Shown here in pieces: positions 20,226 to 30,680 of a DNA stretch of 64,000 bases (position 1 is its first letter; each line of letters opens with the position of its first letter). The stretch lies in the NCBI GenBank assembly GCA_949316235.1, contig OX438747.1:2852501-2916500 (forward strand), given 5' to 3'. Both the position numbers and the translations under genes were made by a program. The notes beneath the pieces were generated by a model. It was given only the letters and a program-made list of their open reading frames with translations. It ran no database searches and was not told the origin of the DNA. This DNA is from Oegoconia quadripuncta. Lineage: Eukaryota; Arthropoda; Insecta; Lepidoptera; Autostichidae.

Positions 20226-23200
20226 ATGAGTAATAATACAGAATCCACTTCGAACAGTATCAAGTTTGCCCCTATGCCGATGTCTGCATTGCTCGCTAAT
20301 TTGATGCCTTTGCAGACCCAACCCGACAGTCCAGACTCCAGCTTCACATCCGGCGATGATAGTGATGACCAGACAGTGTCCAAGAAACCTTTACCTCTTA
20401 TTACACCCTCACGAAAAGCTTCCCAATCACAAGACGTAAAAGGTTTTGCTTCGGAGAAAAAAGCAGTTTACAATGAGCATAATAAGGAAAATTCAGATGA
20501 TATTTGGGCAACAAATCGGACGTATCCTAATAAAGATAGTCAAATTTCACAAAACACTCACATAACTGTTGCTTCTCATATATATCCCGGTTCAGAAGCG
20601 AAGAAGCGAAATATTCTAATGCCACACAATTATAATGCAAAACCGTTAAGTAGCAATGTCAATTCAGCCGTTAAAAAGACCCCAGATATTGTTAAGCTAC
20701 CTACCAGTGCTCATAAACCAAAATCCGCTACACCTAAGATCAAGTCAGGTATAAGAAAGTTTACGCCTGCTTCAGGGCGCCACAGTAATAAAAAAACTCC
20801 AGTAAATAGTGTAATACAAAATAGAGATAAAGTAAGGTGTGAGTTGTTTACACAAAACAAGAAAGAGGAGCCACATCCCATTCTAGACACTCCTCAGGCC
20901 CTAGTTCCAGTTCCCGAGACCCCTATGAGTAGGAATAAGCCTATGCCCGCGTCTTATGTGGCTACACCTTCATACCCTCAGGGCATTCTTGGTGGGAATT
21001 CGAAAGTACAGTTTAAATCTACAATTATAAAAGATAAGAAGTACATGTTTATAAAGAAGCTGGGCACTGGAGGCTCTAGTGAAGTATATAAGGTAATGGT
21101 ATACATAGCTAGCTCTAAATAAATAATATATGTTTTTATACATGATATGACAAACGTTTGCAGCACAGTCATATTCCCTTATTTGTTCTCGATTGGTGAA
21201 GTTAAGCAATATCTGACGTGGTCAGTTTTTGTATAGGTGACCACGTCAGCCTTTTTCATGTGAATGTGTCCATGTTAAGTTAGTCCTGGTTGTTATAAAT
21301 TTAATGGCTTCAAAACACTAACTAGGCTGATAGAAATCCATCAATATGCACTGAATCCAAGGTGAACTGTAAAGTGTGCCCCAGCAGTGAGGATGTAAGG
21401 CTGTTGATATATGAAGGCCATCACATACTGTGCAAATATTGTCTTAAGTTATAGCTTGCTCTCTCATACAAGCATGTGTTCCTCATGAAAGTGAGAGTAA
21501 ATATAATATATTGTTTTGTGTAAATATATTAAGCTCTGTGTAAATGATAGTAATAATAAATAATAAGAAATATTTCGGACACTTACACCAATCATCTAGT
21601 CCCAAACTAAGCAAAGATTATGCTATGGATACTAGATAACGGATAAACATACATAAATATTTATATAAACATTCAAGACTCGGGAATAAATGTTCGTATT
21701 CATCACACAAATATTTACCCCTTGCGGGATTCGAACCCGCAACCTTTGGTTTCGCTGATAGGGTCACTATCCACTACACCAATCGGTCGTCGAAATGACG
21801 GGGATAAGTATAAAATGTATTTTACCTTCGTTATGTGTAGTCCGCTTGATATAACAAACAAGTGATTCTATTAGTCCAGTAGAAATACATAATTTTTGTG
21901 GTATAACTTCCTGTAATCTTAGTTTCTGATTTTTTGTAGAAGGATAGGGTACCCATCTCTAATAGAATAAAAATGATTTCTCTACAAAAAAAAATGATCT
22001 AACAAATGTTAGAAAACATTTTTATTCTATCATTGACAGGTACTCTATCCATGTGCAAAAAATTACGGCCTTTAAGATTACAGGAAGTTAAAAGTGTAAT
22101 CTTACTGGACCATACGGAGCCGTGTGTTGTGATGACAAGTACAACAAATACATGATAAAGGCCATAGGATATATTTGATAGGCATATCATTCGCAAATTT
22201 AAAATAAATTTTGACTATGACAGTTTAATGCATGCTAGAGACGAACTATAGATTGTTAGGTATGTATGGAGTCTGATAACACTTTAATTTCGAAATTAAT
22301 GAACCTATACATTCAACCTGTAGGTGCTGGAAGTAGGTACATCCTGTGAGTATGCAGTGAAGTGTGTGTACCTGGCTACAGATCGCGAGCTAGCACTGGG
22401 TTACATCAATGAGGTGCGGCTGCTGCGAGAACTGCAGAACTCTGACAGAGTTATAAAGCTGTATGATTTGTGAGTATGACCATGTTATTCATAGAAAATG
22501 TTATTATCCGAAACATATATTTGGGCTGTTATTTTATCATCATTGACTGTCCACATAACTAGAGCGATTATTCCTTATTGTTAAGCACAGCCTGAAGTAA
22601 TTTGGGGAAATGATTGACTGTGGAATTCGAGCACTTTCTTTGAACTTGCAACATACATATTATTATGTAGCTTCATAAAAATTATAACTATTGGTCATTG
22701 AAACGACATTAATAACATAGATATTCCCTTTCCTCCATATTGCCATGCCTGACAAGGTACATGTGTATGTTAGAACTTACCTATGTATTGTAACTATGAC
22801 ATGTGTAATGCAATAAATATATGAATTATAAAATTATAAACCAAAAAATCTATGAAATGGAATTAAGCATGGCCCTGCATATGTTGTTTCATAGAGTGAC
22901 TGATGTATTTGCGCTTGCAGTGAATATGATCGCAACAATCAGTTTCTGCGAATGGTGCTGGAGGTGGGCGAGACGGATCTGTCGTCGTTCCTGCGCGCGC
23001 GCGGCACTGGGCTGCCGCCCGCATTAGTGCTGCACTACTGGGAGGAGATGCTGCATGCTGTGCACTACATTCATGAGCATGGTATGTTAGGCTATTTACA
23101 AGATGAATGTACATTATTATTCTACGCTTACACTAAAGGCCTTAGCAGACTTTTATCTGAAAACACTTCAAGCAAGGTTCAATCGGCCATAGATGGAGGT

Positions 23201-24997
23201 GTAGCATCTACAACATAAAATGATGTCCAACCATAGTCAACTTTTCGCATTTTTTGCCATAAAGGAATTGTAATTAATTTCATCTTATCGACACTAAATT
23301 GGATAAACCTACCCCCGCGACGCGACGTGAGAGTGGGATAGTTGTACATTTGTACATGTATGAGCCTGAGGATTGGTGTCAAGCACTAACCCGTTGTGCA
23401 CAACCAGGCGTAATCCACGCGGACCTGAAGCCGGCCAACTTCCTCCTGGTGTGCGGGCGGCTGAAGCTGATCGACTTCGGCATCGCGTCGGCCATCAGCG
23501 GCGACGCGACCAGCGTGGTGCGCGCGCAGGCCACCGGCACCTACTCCTACATCAGCCCCGAGGCGCTCATGGGCGGCGCCGGCGGCGCAGGCCTCTCGCC
23601 CGCCGACGGGAACGCGCCCATCAAGGTACACTCGTAGATATGATGATCATGCTTCAGATTAAGGATTTATTTGTTCCTACAGTCACACCTAGTTTTCACA
23701 AAAACTGACCACATGTAAAAAGTTATATACAATATTTTCTGTATTTTAAATTGACAACTTTAAATTACGCTTATTTACAGCCTTAAAATAAAGAAATGTT
23801 TTTACTTGCTACATTGCGCGTTGCAGATCTCGTTCCGTTCCGACGTGTGGTCTCTGGGCTGCATCCTGTACAGCATGGTGTACGGACGCACCCCGTTCGG
23901 ACACATACCCAACCTGGCCAAGCTGGCGGCCATCCTCGACCCCAACCACCGCATCGAGTACCCGCCCGTTGAGCGTGAGTGCTTTATACGTGTTAAAATG
24001 ACGAAGCACGTGAAGTATAGAAAGTGCAGTCAAAAAATTTATAAAGAGTATAAGTGCTGCAGCCACTTCCTACCGGTTGCTCTGGACATCTATAGGGGAG
24101 GCCTATGTTCAGTATGTTTCTGTAGCTGATATCATGATGATAAAAGTATATAAAAAAATTAACCAGTTTATTCCAAAAACTTACTCTCAGATTTCATGTT
24201 TTTTTTAGATCCTTATATAAAACGTTTTTCTATTTAATGCACTTGTATTAGCAATACGATAAAAACCATTAAAAAGTTTCACTGACAAATGTTCTCATAA
24301 ATTCCAATTGATTTTCACTTATGAATATAAAACAAACTGTGTGTTTCTTATAAAAACAGTGGCTTACAGGAGAGGTTTGAAAATATTGATTGCACCTGGC
24401 AATTGGCCACTAGTCTGACCCACCAAGCAGCACTCGGCTCGACCCCCACTCATAGTGTGCTGAGGCCATGCCAACACAGTGGAGACATACAATAGATAAT
24501 AAACCATTTCCATTCATTTTCACAACCTGTTTGGTGTAGTGGTTAAAAATTCTGACTGCTATACCAAAAGGTCGCGGGTTCGTATCCCGCTAGGGGCATA
24601 TGTTTGTATGATGAATACAGACACGTGTTTCCCGAGTTATGGATGTTTTTCATTTATGTATTTATTTACAAAAAGAAATGTATTTGTGTAGTTTATCAAC
24701 CATTAGGTATCCATAATACAAGCCTAGTTGCTTAGTGTGGAACTAGATGGCGCTGTGTGTATGTGCAAAGATATTTATTTTATTTATTTCCATTCCCCAG
24801 ACCTCCCTCCATCACTGATCGCGGCACTGAAGTGGTGCCTGACGTACAATGTTCGCGCGCGACCGTACGTGCGCGAACTCCTCGCCATGCCCTATCTCCA
24901 GCCCCAGGCGCGCGCGCCGCTGCCCCAACCGCTACTCGACAAGCTGCAGTCACTACTAACTCCACAGGAGTACAAGACGCTCATGCAGAGGCTCTAG
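20226..24997 (+). CDS. Mps1: Mps1/TTK dual-specificity spindle-checkpoint kinase
   Basis: Six coding exons join in phase: 20226-21092, 22324-22469, 22921-23081, 23408-23625, 23827-23974, 24801-24997, giving 578 residues. The first ATG in the open frame, [10 protein letters not shown], is at 20226. Residues 1-270 are a low-complexity Ser/Thr/Pro region with many S/T-P sites. The kinase domain follows: glycine loop [10 protein letters not shown], Lys302 in YAVKCV, Glu319 in YINEVR, catalytic Asp397 in [11 protein letters not shown] at 414-416, activation segment ending SPE at 443. GGSS in the loop, H-x-DLKPAN and [11 protein letters not shown] are hallmarks of the Mps1/TTK family. The enzyme acts at kinetochores, phosphorylating KNL1/Mad1-Bub1 to hold anaphase until chromosomes attach. 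No TPR module as in the human protein is obvious. Length is close to the fly protein and shorter than the human one. An AATAAA lies at 25212. Confidence 0.96.
21093..22323 (+). other. First Mps1 intron
   Basis: It includes SINE-B in antisense (21557-21792) and, at 21935-22085, a pair of blocks that are roughly inverted (GGATAGGGTACCCATCTCTA and TCATTGACAGGTACTCTATC). No other feature is seen. Confidence 0.5.
21557..21792 (-). repeat. SINE-B copy
   Basis: In antisense it starts GACGACCGATTGGTGTAGTG (box A), has GCGGGTTCGAATCCCGC (box B) and ends in GGGACTAGATGATTGGTG followed by a TATTTCTTATTATTT-like tail. The family also occurs at 39980-40209 (antisense) and 32205-32315 (sense, 3' part). 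Confidence 0.78.
22821..23407 (+). other. Mps1: Mps1 exon 3 and the following intron
   Basis: Exon 3 (22921-23081) encodes [20 protein letters not shown], the hinge between kinase lobes (the start F codon is split with exon 2), and ends in YIHEHG, split with exon 4. The intron 23082-23407 has no gene and no clear repeat. Confidence 0.8.
24523..24790 (+). repeat. SINE-A abutting the Mps1 last exon
   Basis: Complete head (GTTTGGTGTAGTGG; box B GGGTTCGTATCCCGC), body and tail (GTGGAACTAGATGGCGCTGT). Its TATTTATTTTATTTATTT-type end runs straight into CCATTCCCCAG, the acceptor of the exon at 24801. The element lies in the same orientation as Mps1. Confidence 0.8.
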
Positions 24998-25211
24998 TGT
25001 TGTGTGATACAGTGAAGTGATTCACGTGTTGTTCAAATATGACTTCAAATGTGGTCGTGAGTTGTTGTGATATAAGAACTGTTATACCTAACGAGGTAGA
25101 GTGGTAGACAATTCTATTAGGTGAAAAATATGATGAAGTAATAATAATTTGCATAAAAAAAGGTATGCATTTGCAAGGTAATAAGAGTCATGAGTGCTAT
25201 TTTCAATATAT

Positions 25212-25217
25212 AATAAA
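25212..25217 (+). promoter_or_regulatory. Candidate Mps1 poly(A) signal
   Basis: AATAAA, about 215 bases after the Mps1 stop codon, in an AT-rich stretch. It is the first canonical hexamer I find downstream. Confidence 0.45.
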
Positions 25218-25336
25218 TTTATAAAAATAACAAAAATACTTAGCATACTTATATTGGTTCACAAAGATGTGAAGTGAATTTGTTATTAAAAAGCTCGGAT
25301 GCAATGTATGACTATACAGTTCATGGTTTTGTATTG

Positions 25337-25752
25337 GGTCTTTACCTATGAAATTGGAGTTTTTTTTCTTCGAAAATCATATGTACCAATTCCTGCGATT
25401 TTCAAAGCTATATCCAAATTTGTTGTTTATTTGGAAAATGGAATATTATTTCAAGGTTTCACATGAAATATTTTTTAATTTCTGGCCTAAATCACATAAT
25501 AAAAAAAATTGAACAGAGCTATTTTCATGTGCTTCCCATAATCATTTCTTAGATTCGCTGAAACTTTTATAAAGCGGTTACTTTTAAAAATTAACGCTGC
25601 CTATACTTAACTTAATGTTATCCAATAATACACACAAAATTTAGCTAAATTTGGATTTGCCGTTTTCAAAAAAAAAATCAGAAATGTTTGTATGGAGAAA
25701 ACAGTCTTAATGAAATTCTTAATACAAAACGCCAATTTCATAGGTAAGGACC
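25337..25752. repeat. MITE family F3, copy 1
   Basis: About 416 bp with terminal inverted repeats GGTCTTTACCTATGAAATTG and its complement. It has an AT-rich interior without coding capacity. A second copy in opposite orientation is at 48341-48758 in an alpha-spectrin intron, and the two match along their whole length. Confidence 0.78.
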
Positions 25753-25979
25753 TTATATTAAACTTCACCATTATTTAAGAGTGTGGCAGTCCACACAAAC
25801 TTCAAAATTTCAAGATGAATAAACAGGATACCTAAGTCTAAGTAAAAGTTGGCAGAGAATATTTAGGAATAACCAGTATTGAAACCAATTTAGAGATTAC
25901 GTTTTCTGTAGTCACAGAGAATTGCAATTTTTTTATTAGGAAAAAAAAACAAAGAGAAAAAATTATTATGAAATGAAAT

Positions 25980-28604
25980 GAAAAATGAAATGAAAATCAT
26001 TTATTCATGTAGGCAATACAATATGCACTTATGAACGTCATTTGTTTTTTAAACTACCACTAGCTCGGAACGCGACCACTACTGAGAAGAGCTAGCGAGA
26101 AACTCAGAGGGTTTGTCTCTTTTCAATAAATCATGCAAAAGGTTACAACAATTTTATATATCGTGTAGAGGAGCCGTTTAATCCCATGGATTACTTTCAT
26201 TAATATAGTCTGAAATTTTGTAATATCCCTTTTTACATAATTTTTGTTTTATAATAAGTTTAAATTTATTAAGCGGAAGATTCCGTATATCCATGGGAAC
26301 CTTGTTGTAGAAGCGCACACATTGACCTCTGAATGACTTATTAACTTTACGAAGTCTACTAAAAGGTACAGCTAATTGATTTTTGCTCCTTGTATTGACA
26401 TTATGTCGGTCACAATGTTTCTCGAATGAATATATATTTCTCTTAACATATACAAGATTTTCATATATATATTGTGACGAAAATGTTAAAATATTAATTT
26501 CTTTAAATATTTGTCTTAATGTATCTCTTGACCTTAATTTATAAATTGCACGAATAGCTCGTTTCTGTAAGAGAAATATGCTATCTGTATCAGCAGCGTT
26601 TCCCCACAGCAAGATACCATATGACATCAAGCTGTGAAAGTAGCTGAAGTAGACTAAGCGCGCTGTTTCAATATCACAGATATTTCGAATTTTCTTAACA
26701 GCATATGCGGCAGAACTGAGTCTTTTCATTAGTTTTTTAATATGGGGTCCCCACTGTAACCGAGAATCTAAAGTCATACCAAGGAATACAGTTGTGTCCA
26801 CAAGTTCCAACTGTTCATGTTTAATTCTTATTTTGGTGGCAACCTGTTCAACATTAGGTAATGAAAATCTAAGACATTTCGTTTTGTTCTCATTAAGGAG
26901 CAAGTTATTGACTGTGAACCATTCGACTATTTTTGAGACAGCATTATTCACTTCGTCATATGCTAATTGATATCTGTCAACTTTAAATATTAAAGAAGTG
27001 TCATCAGCAAACAATACGATCTCGTGTCTTTCCTTAGCGAGGTGAGGTAAATCGTTGATATAAACTAAAAATAGGAATGGTCCCAGTATTGAACCCTGCG
27101 GTACGCCCATGCTAACTGCAGATCCTGATGATCTCTCTCCATTGATATCAACCCTCTGAATTCGATCACGTAGATATGATTTCATTAGGCTGAGTGCTTG
27201 GCCCTGGACGCCATAATGGTGTAGTTTCATAATTAAGATGTCATGGTGGACGCAATCGAAAGCCTTGGACAGATCACAAAAGATGCCAAGGGCGTCCTGT
27301 GAACCCTCCCAGGCATCAAAAATATGTTGTAACAACTCAATACCGGCATCTGTTGTCGAACGTCCCTTAGTGAAACCAAATTGTTTGGTTGTAATCAAAT
27401 TATTCAAATTGAAATGTGAGAGCAATTGATTTAAAATTAAGCTTTCAAATATTTTACTTAAAGTCGGTAAAATTGAGATCGGTCGGAAGTTTGTACGAAC
27501 TTGAGTATCACCAGACTTAAATAACGGAATTACTTTACTATGCTTCATCATATCAGGAAACACACCATTATTAGTACACTGGTTGAAGATAATAGCTAAA
27601 TGAGGAGCAATATCCTCTATAATAAAACTAATTATTTTAACTGATAGACCATGAAGATCCGCTGTCCTTTTCATATTTAAAGATTTAAATGTCTTAATAA
27701 TACATAATGGTGTAACGTGATGAAATTTAAATACATCGGTACATTCGGTTACATTTTGTTTTAGTAATAATTCAGCGAGAGTGGGGGAAGAATTAAGAGA
27801 CCTAGTTATCGATACTGGAATGTTAGTGAAAAAACTTTCAAACGCGTCCGCGATTTCAGGAGCATTAGTTAATGTTTGACCTTCTACGTTAATTTGGTAA
27901 TCGAAACTACGAGTTTTGACTTTTCCAGTTTCAGAGTTGATTACTTGCCAGGTCGTCTTAATCAGGTTTGAGCTACTTATAATCTTGTTACGAACGAACA
28001 TAGATTTGGCTATCGTACATACTTGCTTAAATAGCTTTGAGTAGTTCCTGACATAGTTTACAAAAAGCTCATTCTGATTTATTGTTTTTTCTTCATATAG
28101 CTCGTAAAGTTTTTCTCTACTTCGATGTATGCCCACTGTGGCCCAGTCACTAAACTTCAAGCCATCATTAATTTTTATTAATTTTGTTTTAAAAACAGAG
28201 TCGAATTCATTCTTCGTTAAATTAAATAAAGTATTATATAGTTTATTCGGATCCTTACAGTAGGATAAGGTGGGTAATTTAACTTTAACATTATTACTAA
28301 AGGTTTTTAGCCGACCTTCATTTATAGGATTACATATTATAAGTCTTGTGTTATATTTTCCATTAAATGCAAAAGTAGCCAACTGACCACTATGATCCGA
28401 TTTTAATTTATTAATTATGTTCTTGTAAGTTGGTTGAACATTTGTAAATATATTGTCGATACAAGTTGCTGTCGAAGAAGTAATTCTAGTAGGCTCTAGA
28501 AACAAGTTTTTGAGGTTATGACAATTGAATAACGATAATAACAAATTACTAAATGGAGATGAACTATCTAAGAGATCTATATTAAAGTCGCCACAAACAA
28601 TGGG
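25980..28604 (-). mobile_element. 5'-truncated LINE (CR1/jockey-like) with open endonuclease-end/RT frame
   Basis: In antisense the frame is open from the truncated end (about 28604) to the stop at 26178. It begins in the apurinic endonuclease domain (IVCGDFNIDLLDS; later SDHSGQ). The RT domain follows: [61 protein letters not shown], the catalytic FADDTSLIF, and the tail YYKISDYINESNPWD. The 3' UTR (26177-25985) has the shared stem-loop block (26077-26120) and ends in a TTTCA-type simple repeat. The 5' truncation is what target-primed reverse transcription usually leaves. The long frame without stops suggests a recent insertion. The exact clade is not determined. Confidence 0.88.
26178..28544 (-). 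CDS. LINE ORF2: partial endonuclease plus reverse transcriptase
   Basis: Part of the LINE above; 788 residues from an in-frame start, but the true ORF2 start is lost with the truncated end. The order is: end of the AP endonuclease (SDHSGQ near residue 49), thumb/linker (WQVINSETGKVKT), RT palm motifs (FGFTKGRST near 390; [28 protein letters not shown] near 520) and C-terminal region. No stop or frameshift is seen. It would encode the enzyme that nicks DNA and copies the element RNA, but it lacks a complete endonuclease, so this copy could not move alone. Confidence 0.85.
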   Translation of the reverse strand: MLLSLFNCHNLKNLFLEPTRITSSTATCIDNIFTNVQPTYKNIINKLKSDHSGQLATFAFNGKYNTRLIICNPINEGRLKTFSNNVKVKLPTLSYCKDPNKLYNTLFNLTKNEFDSVFKTKLIKINDGLKFSDWATVGIHRSREKLYELYEEKTINQNELFVNYVRNYSKLFKQVCTIAKSMFVRNKIISSSNLIKTTWQVINSETGKVKTRSFDYQINVEGQTLTNAPEIADAFESFFTNIPVSITRSLNSSPTLAELLLKQNVTECTDVFKFHHVTPLCIIKTFKSLNMKRTADLHGLSVKIISFIIEDIAPHLAIIFNQCTNNGVFPDMMKHSKVIPLFKSGDTQVRTNFRPISILPTLSKIFESLILNQLLSHFNLNNLITTKQFGFTKGRSTTDAGIELLQHIFDAWEGSQDALGIFCDLSKAFDCVHHDILIMKLHHYGVQGQALSLMKSYLRDRIQRVDINGERSSGSAVSMGVPQGSILGPFLFLVYINDLPHLAKERHEIVLFADDTSLIFKVDRYQLAYDEVNNAVSKIVEWFTVNNLLLNENKTKCLRFSLPNVEQVATKIRIKHEQLELVDTTVFLGMTLDSRLQWGPHIKKLMKRLSSAAYAVKKIRNICDIETARLVYFSYFHSLMSYGILLWGNAADTDSIFLLQKRAIRAIYKLRSRDTLRQIFKEINILTFSSQYIYENLVYVKRNIYSFEKHCDRHNVNTRSKNQLAVPFSRLRKVNKSFRGQCVRFYNKVPMDIRNLPLNKFKLIIKQKLCKKGYYKISDYINESNPWD

Positions 28605-29257
28605 GTTTTTTTAGGAGTTAACAATTAGGAGTACGTTCTGCTATCCTGCTTATGCGATTTCGAATAATTTGAATTTGAAAGCTTTATGGAATGCAGTGTA
28701 ACGTAAACAAAGAATTTACGGTATGGGAGTAGGAAAAAAAACAAATGCACATTACAGCTTTACTCGTTGAATGGGATATTTAATTGTATGAACCTTCTGT
28801 GTCAAATTGATACTGTCATCACAGGTACAATGCGCGAGCCTCAAGCTCAGCTTTGCTTTATTATGAGTGATGCAGTGATTTGTTAACCGCAAAGCAGTGC
28901 AAACCAGTTTAGACCATACTTGCAAATTGTAATAAAAGATGCAACTTCCAGTTCAAATAGATTATTAAATTTCTTCTGTGATCAGAACATCTTTGTGGCG
29001 ATTTCAAAGATTCATCAATGTCAGCCTGTTGAAGTCCACTGTTGGATTTAGGCCTGTCCCATTTTAAAGACTGTATTAGATTGAAATTATTTAGGATTTA
29101 AGTTCTTGGTTACATACTTGACTTGATTACATTAGTGAAAAATTGTCATGTATATATTGATTAGGTACCTATTCTGTTTGTGAAAAAATATGGTCCAAAG
29201 AAGTGTTTCATCCTTCAAATAGGGTTCGAAAACTTTTGTAAAGCCAATATCTGTGTG
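28605..29257. other. Intergenic, unassigned
   Basis: AT-rich sequence. At about 29030 there is a short repeat, GTTGAAGTCCACTGTTGGAT, seen in many moth transposons. No gene is visible. Confidence 0.4.
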
Positions 29258-29445
29258 CGAAGTGTGAGTTTTGTCTCGTTTTTTACCTTTACCATCGCGT
29301 TCGCGTTTACGAAAAATGTCCCTATGAAAAAAATCGTGTTGCAAACTATCCGCTAGAGGCGCTGCACATTTCTTCATACAAACCGTCACGTAAACGTGAA
29401 CGCGGTAGTAAAGTTAAGTCGAAATAAAACTCACACTCCGCCCTC
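29258..29445. repeat. MITE family F2, copy 2
   Basis: The inverse of the copy at 9130-9312: AGTGTGAGTTTTGTCTCG at the left, AAAACTCACACTCCG at the right, and the shared centre GAGGCGCTGCACATTTCTTC. Confidence 0.7.
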
Positions 29446-29942
29446 CGTGTATGAGTAACGCCAGAGGGTGTTTCCGCGCTTTAAAATTATCTTTAGTACA
29501 AAATCAGTTATAAACCAACTCACAAATTGTCATGTGAAATTTAATCGTCATCATACCAGTCATAGGATGTCTCCTGTTATACCTCCTACAATAAAGTATT
29601 TCTGAAATACTTGAAGATATTTTAAGCTAAAGGTTTATTCTATATGCAATTGGAAACAGTTTGTACCAGATAGTTTTATTAGTATTCTATGAAATAGCCG
29701 TATATATTATCGCGATTCATAGTTGTACCCGCAGTATAAGTTATTCAGTTTGATGATCACCTGTGAAATATTGGCGTTGTTTAACCTTTAGTATTTATTT
29801 AACACTAATTTGAAAAGCACGATATTACTCGAATATTTTTGTTTATCACAGATTTTTCTGAAGCGCGAACGTATTTGCGACTCAACGTCCTCCTGCACTG
29901 ACTCATAAACGGCGATTGGCATTACGCGTTCCTTAAAAAAAA

Positions 29943-30115
29943 TATTTAGGCGCATAATGGTGTCGATCCGGATGTACACCAACTAAACTAAAACCAGTTT
30001 TAAAGTAGTACTGTCTCTGTCTCCCTGGAACAGTACTACGCGACGACACCACTCCAAAACTGGTTTTAGTTTAGTTGGTGTACATCCGAATCGACACCAT
30101 TATGCGCTTAAACCT
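29943..30115. repeat. Foldback MITE family F1, copy 3 (longest arms)
   Basis: Here the inverted arms extend beyond the GGTGTCGAT ends through GCGCATAAT to about TTTAGG/CCTAAA, so the true terminus of the family may be this outer sequence, with copies at 6842 and 15636 trimmed. Confidence 0.75.
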
Positions 30116-30204
30116 AAAAGTGTATTACTATTTATTATATAGTCAACTTAAAAGAAATGAACTGGTCAACTGAATTCCACCTATGTATGGGTTGCCTGTG
30201 AATT

Positions 30205-30680
30205 AATTCTGTATTGTATTCTTTATTGCACATAAAAAACATGTTGACAATCAGTCGGAAATATTGTACAAAGGTGAGCTTATCTCTAATAGAGATCTCT
30301 TCCAGCCAACCTCAGTGGTGGTTAGAGCATTGTGCGGGACGGTGAAGAAAAAGTGCAGTTACGGAAGGACAAATATACTATACATATAGGTATATAATAT
30401 AATATGTTATTTACATACATACACTACTAGAATACAGAAATACACTTAGTTATAAAATTACACGTGATTATTAGTAAACTATATAATATAAATAAATAAA
30501 TATCACATATATAAGTACATAATTATATAAATATATATCTTAAATCATGATAGAATGATAGTGCTCTTTTAGCCTCTTCTTGAAAACTTGGACGGAGGGA
30601 CTCTCTCGGATCTGTGCAGGAAGCTTGTTCCACAACTGTGCAGCTCGTACTGTGTACGATTTAAAAAAGAAATTGGAATT
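30205..30680 (-). pseudogene. LINE RT C-terminal fragment and 3' end
   Basis: In antisense, about 30675 down to 30545 reads SYTVRAAQLWNKLPAQIRE and VFKKRLKEHY, the conserved tail of LINE proteins. It ends at about 30205 in a GTGCAATAAAGAATACAATA-type 3' end. It is disrupted and 5'-truncated. Confidence 0.65.

Noticed and set aside
21720..21795. Antisense tRNA gene
   Set aside because: It is the head of SINE-B, also present at 40130-40209 with the same 3' body.
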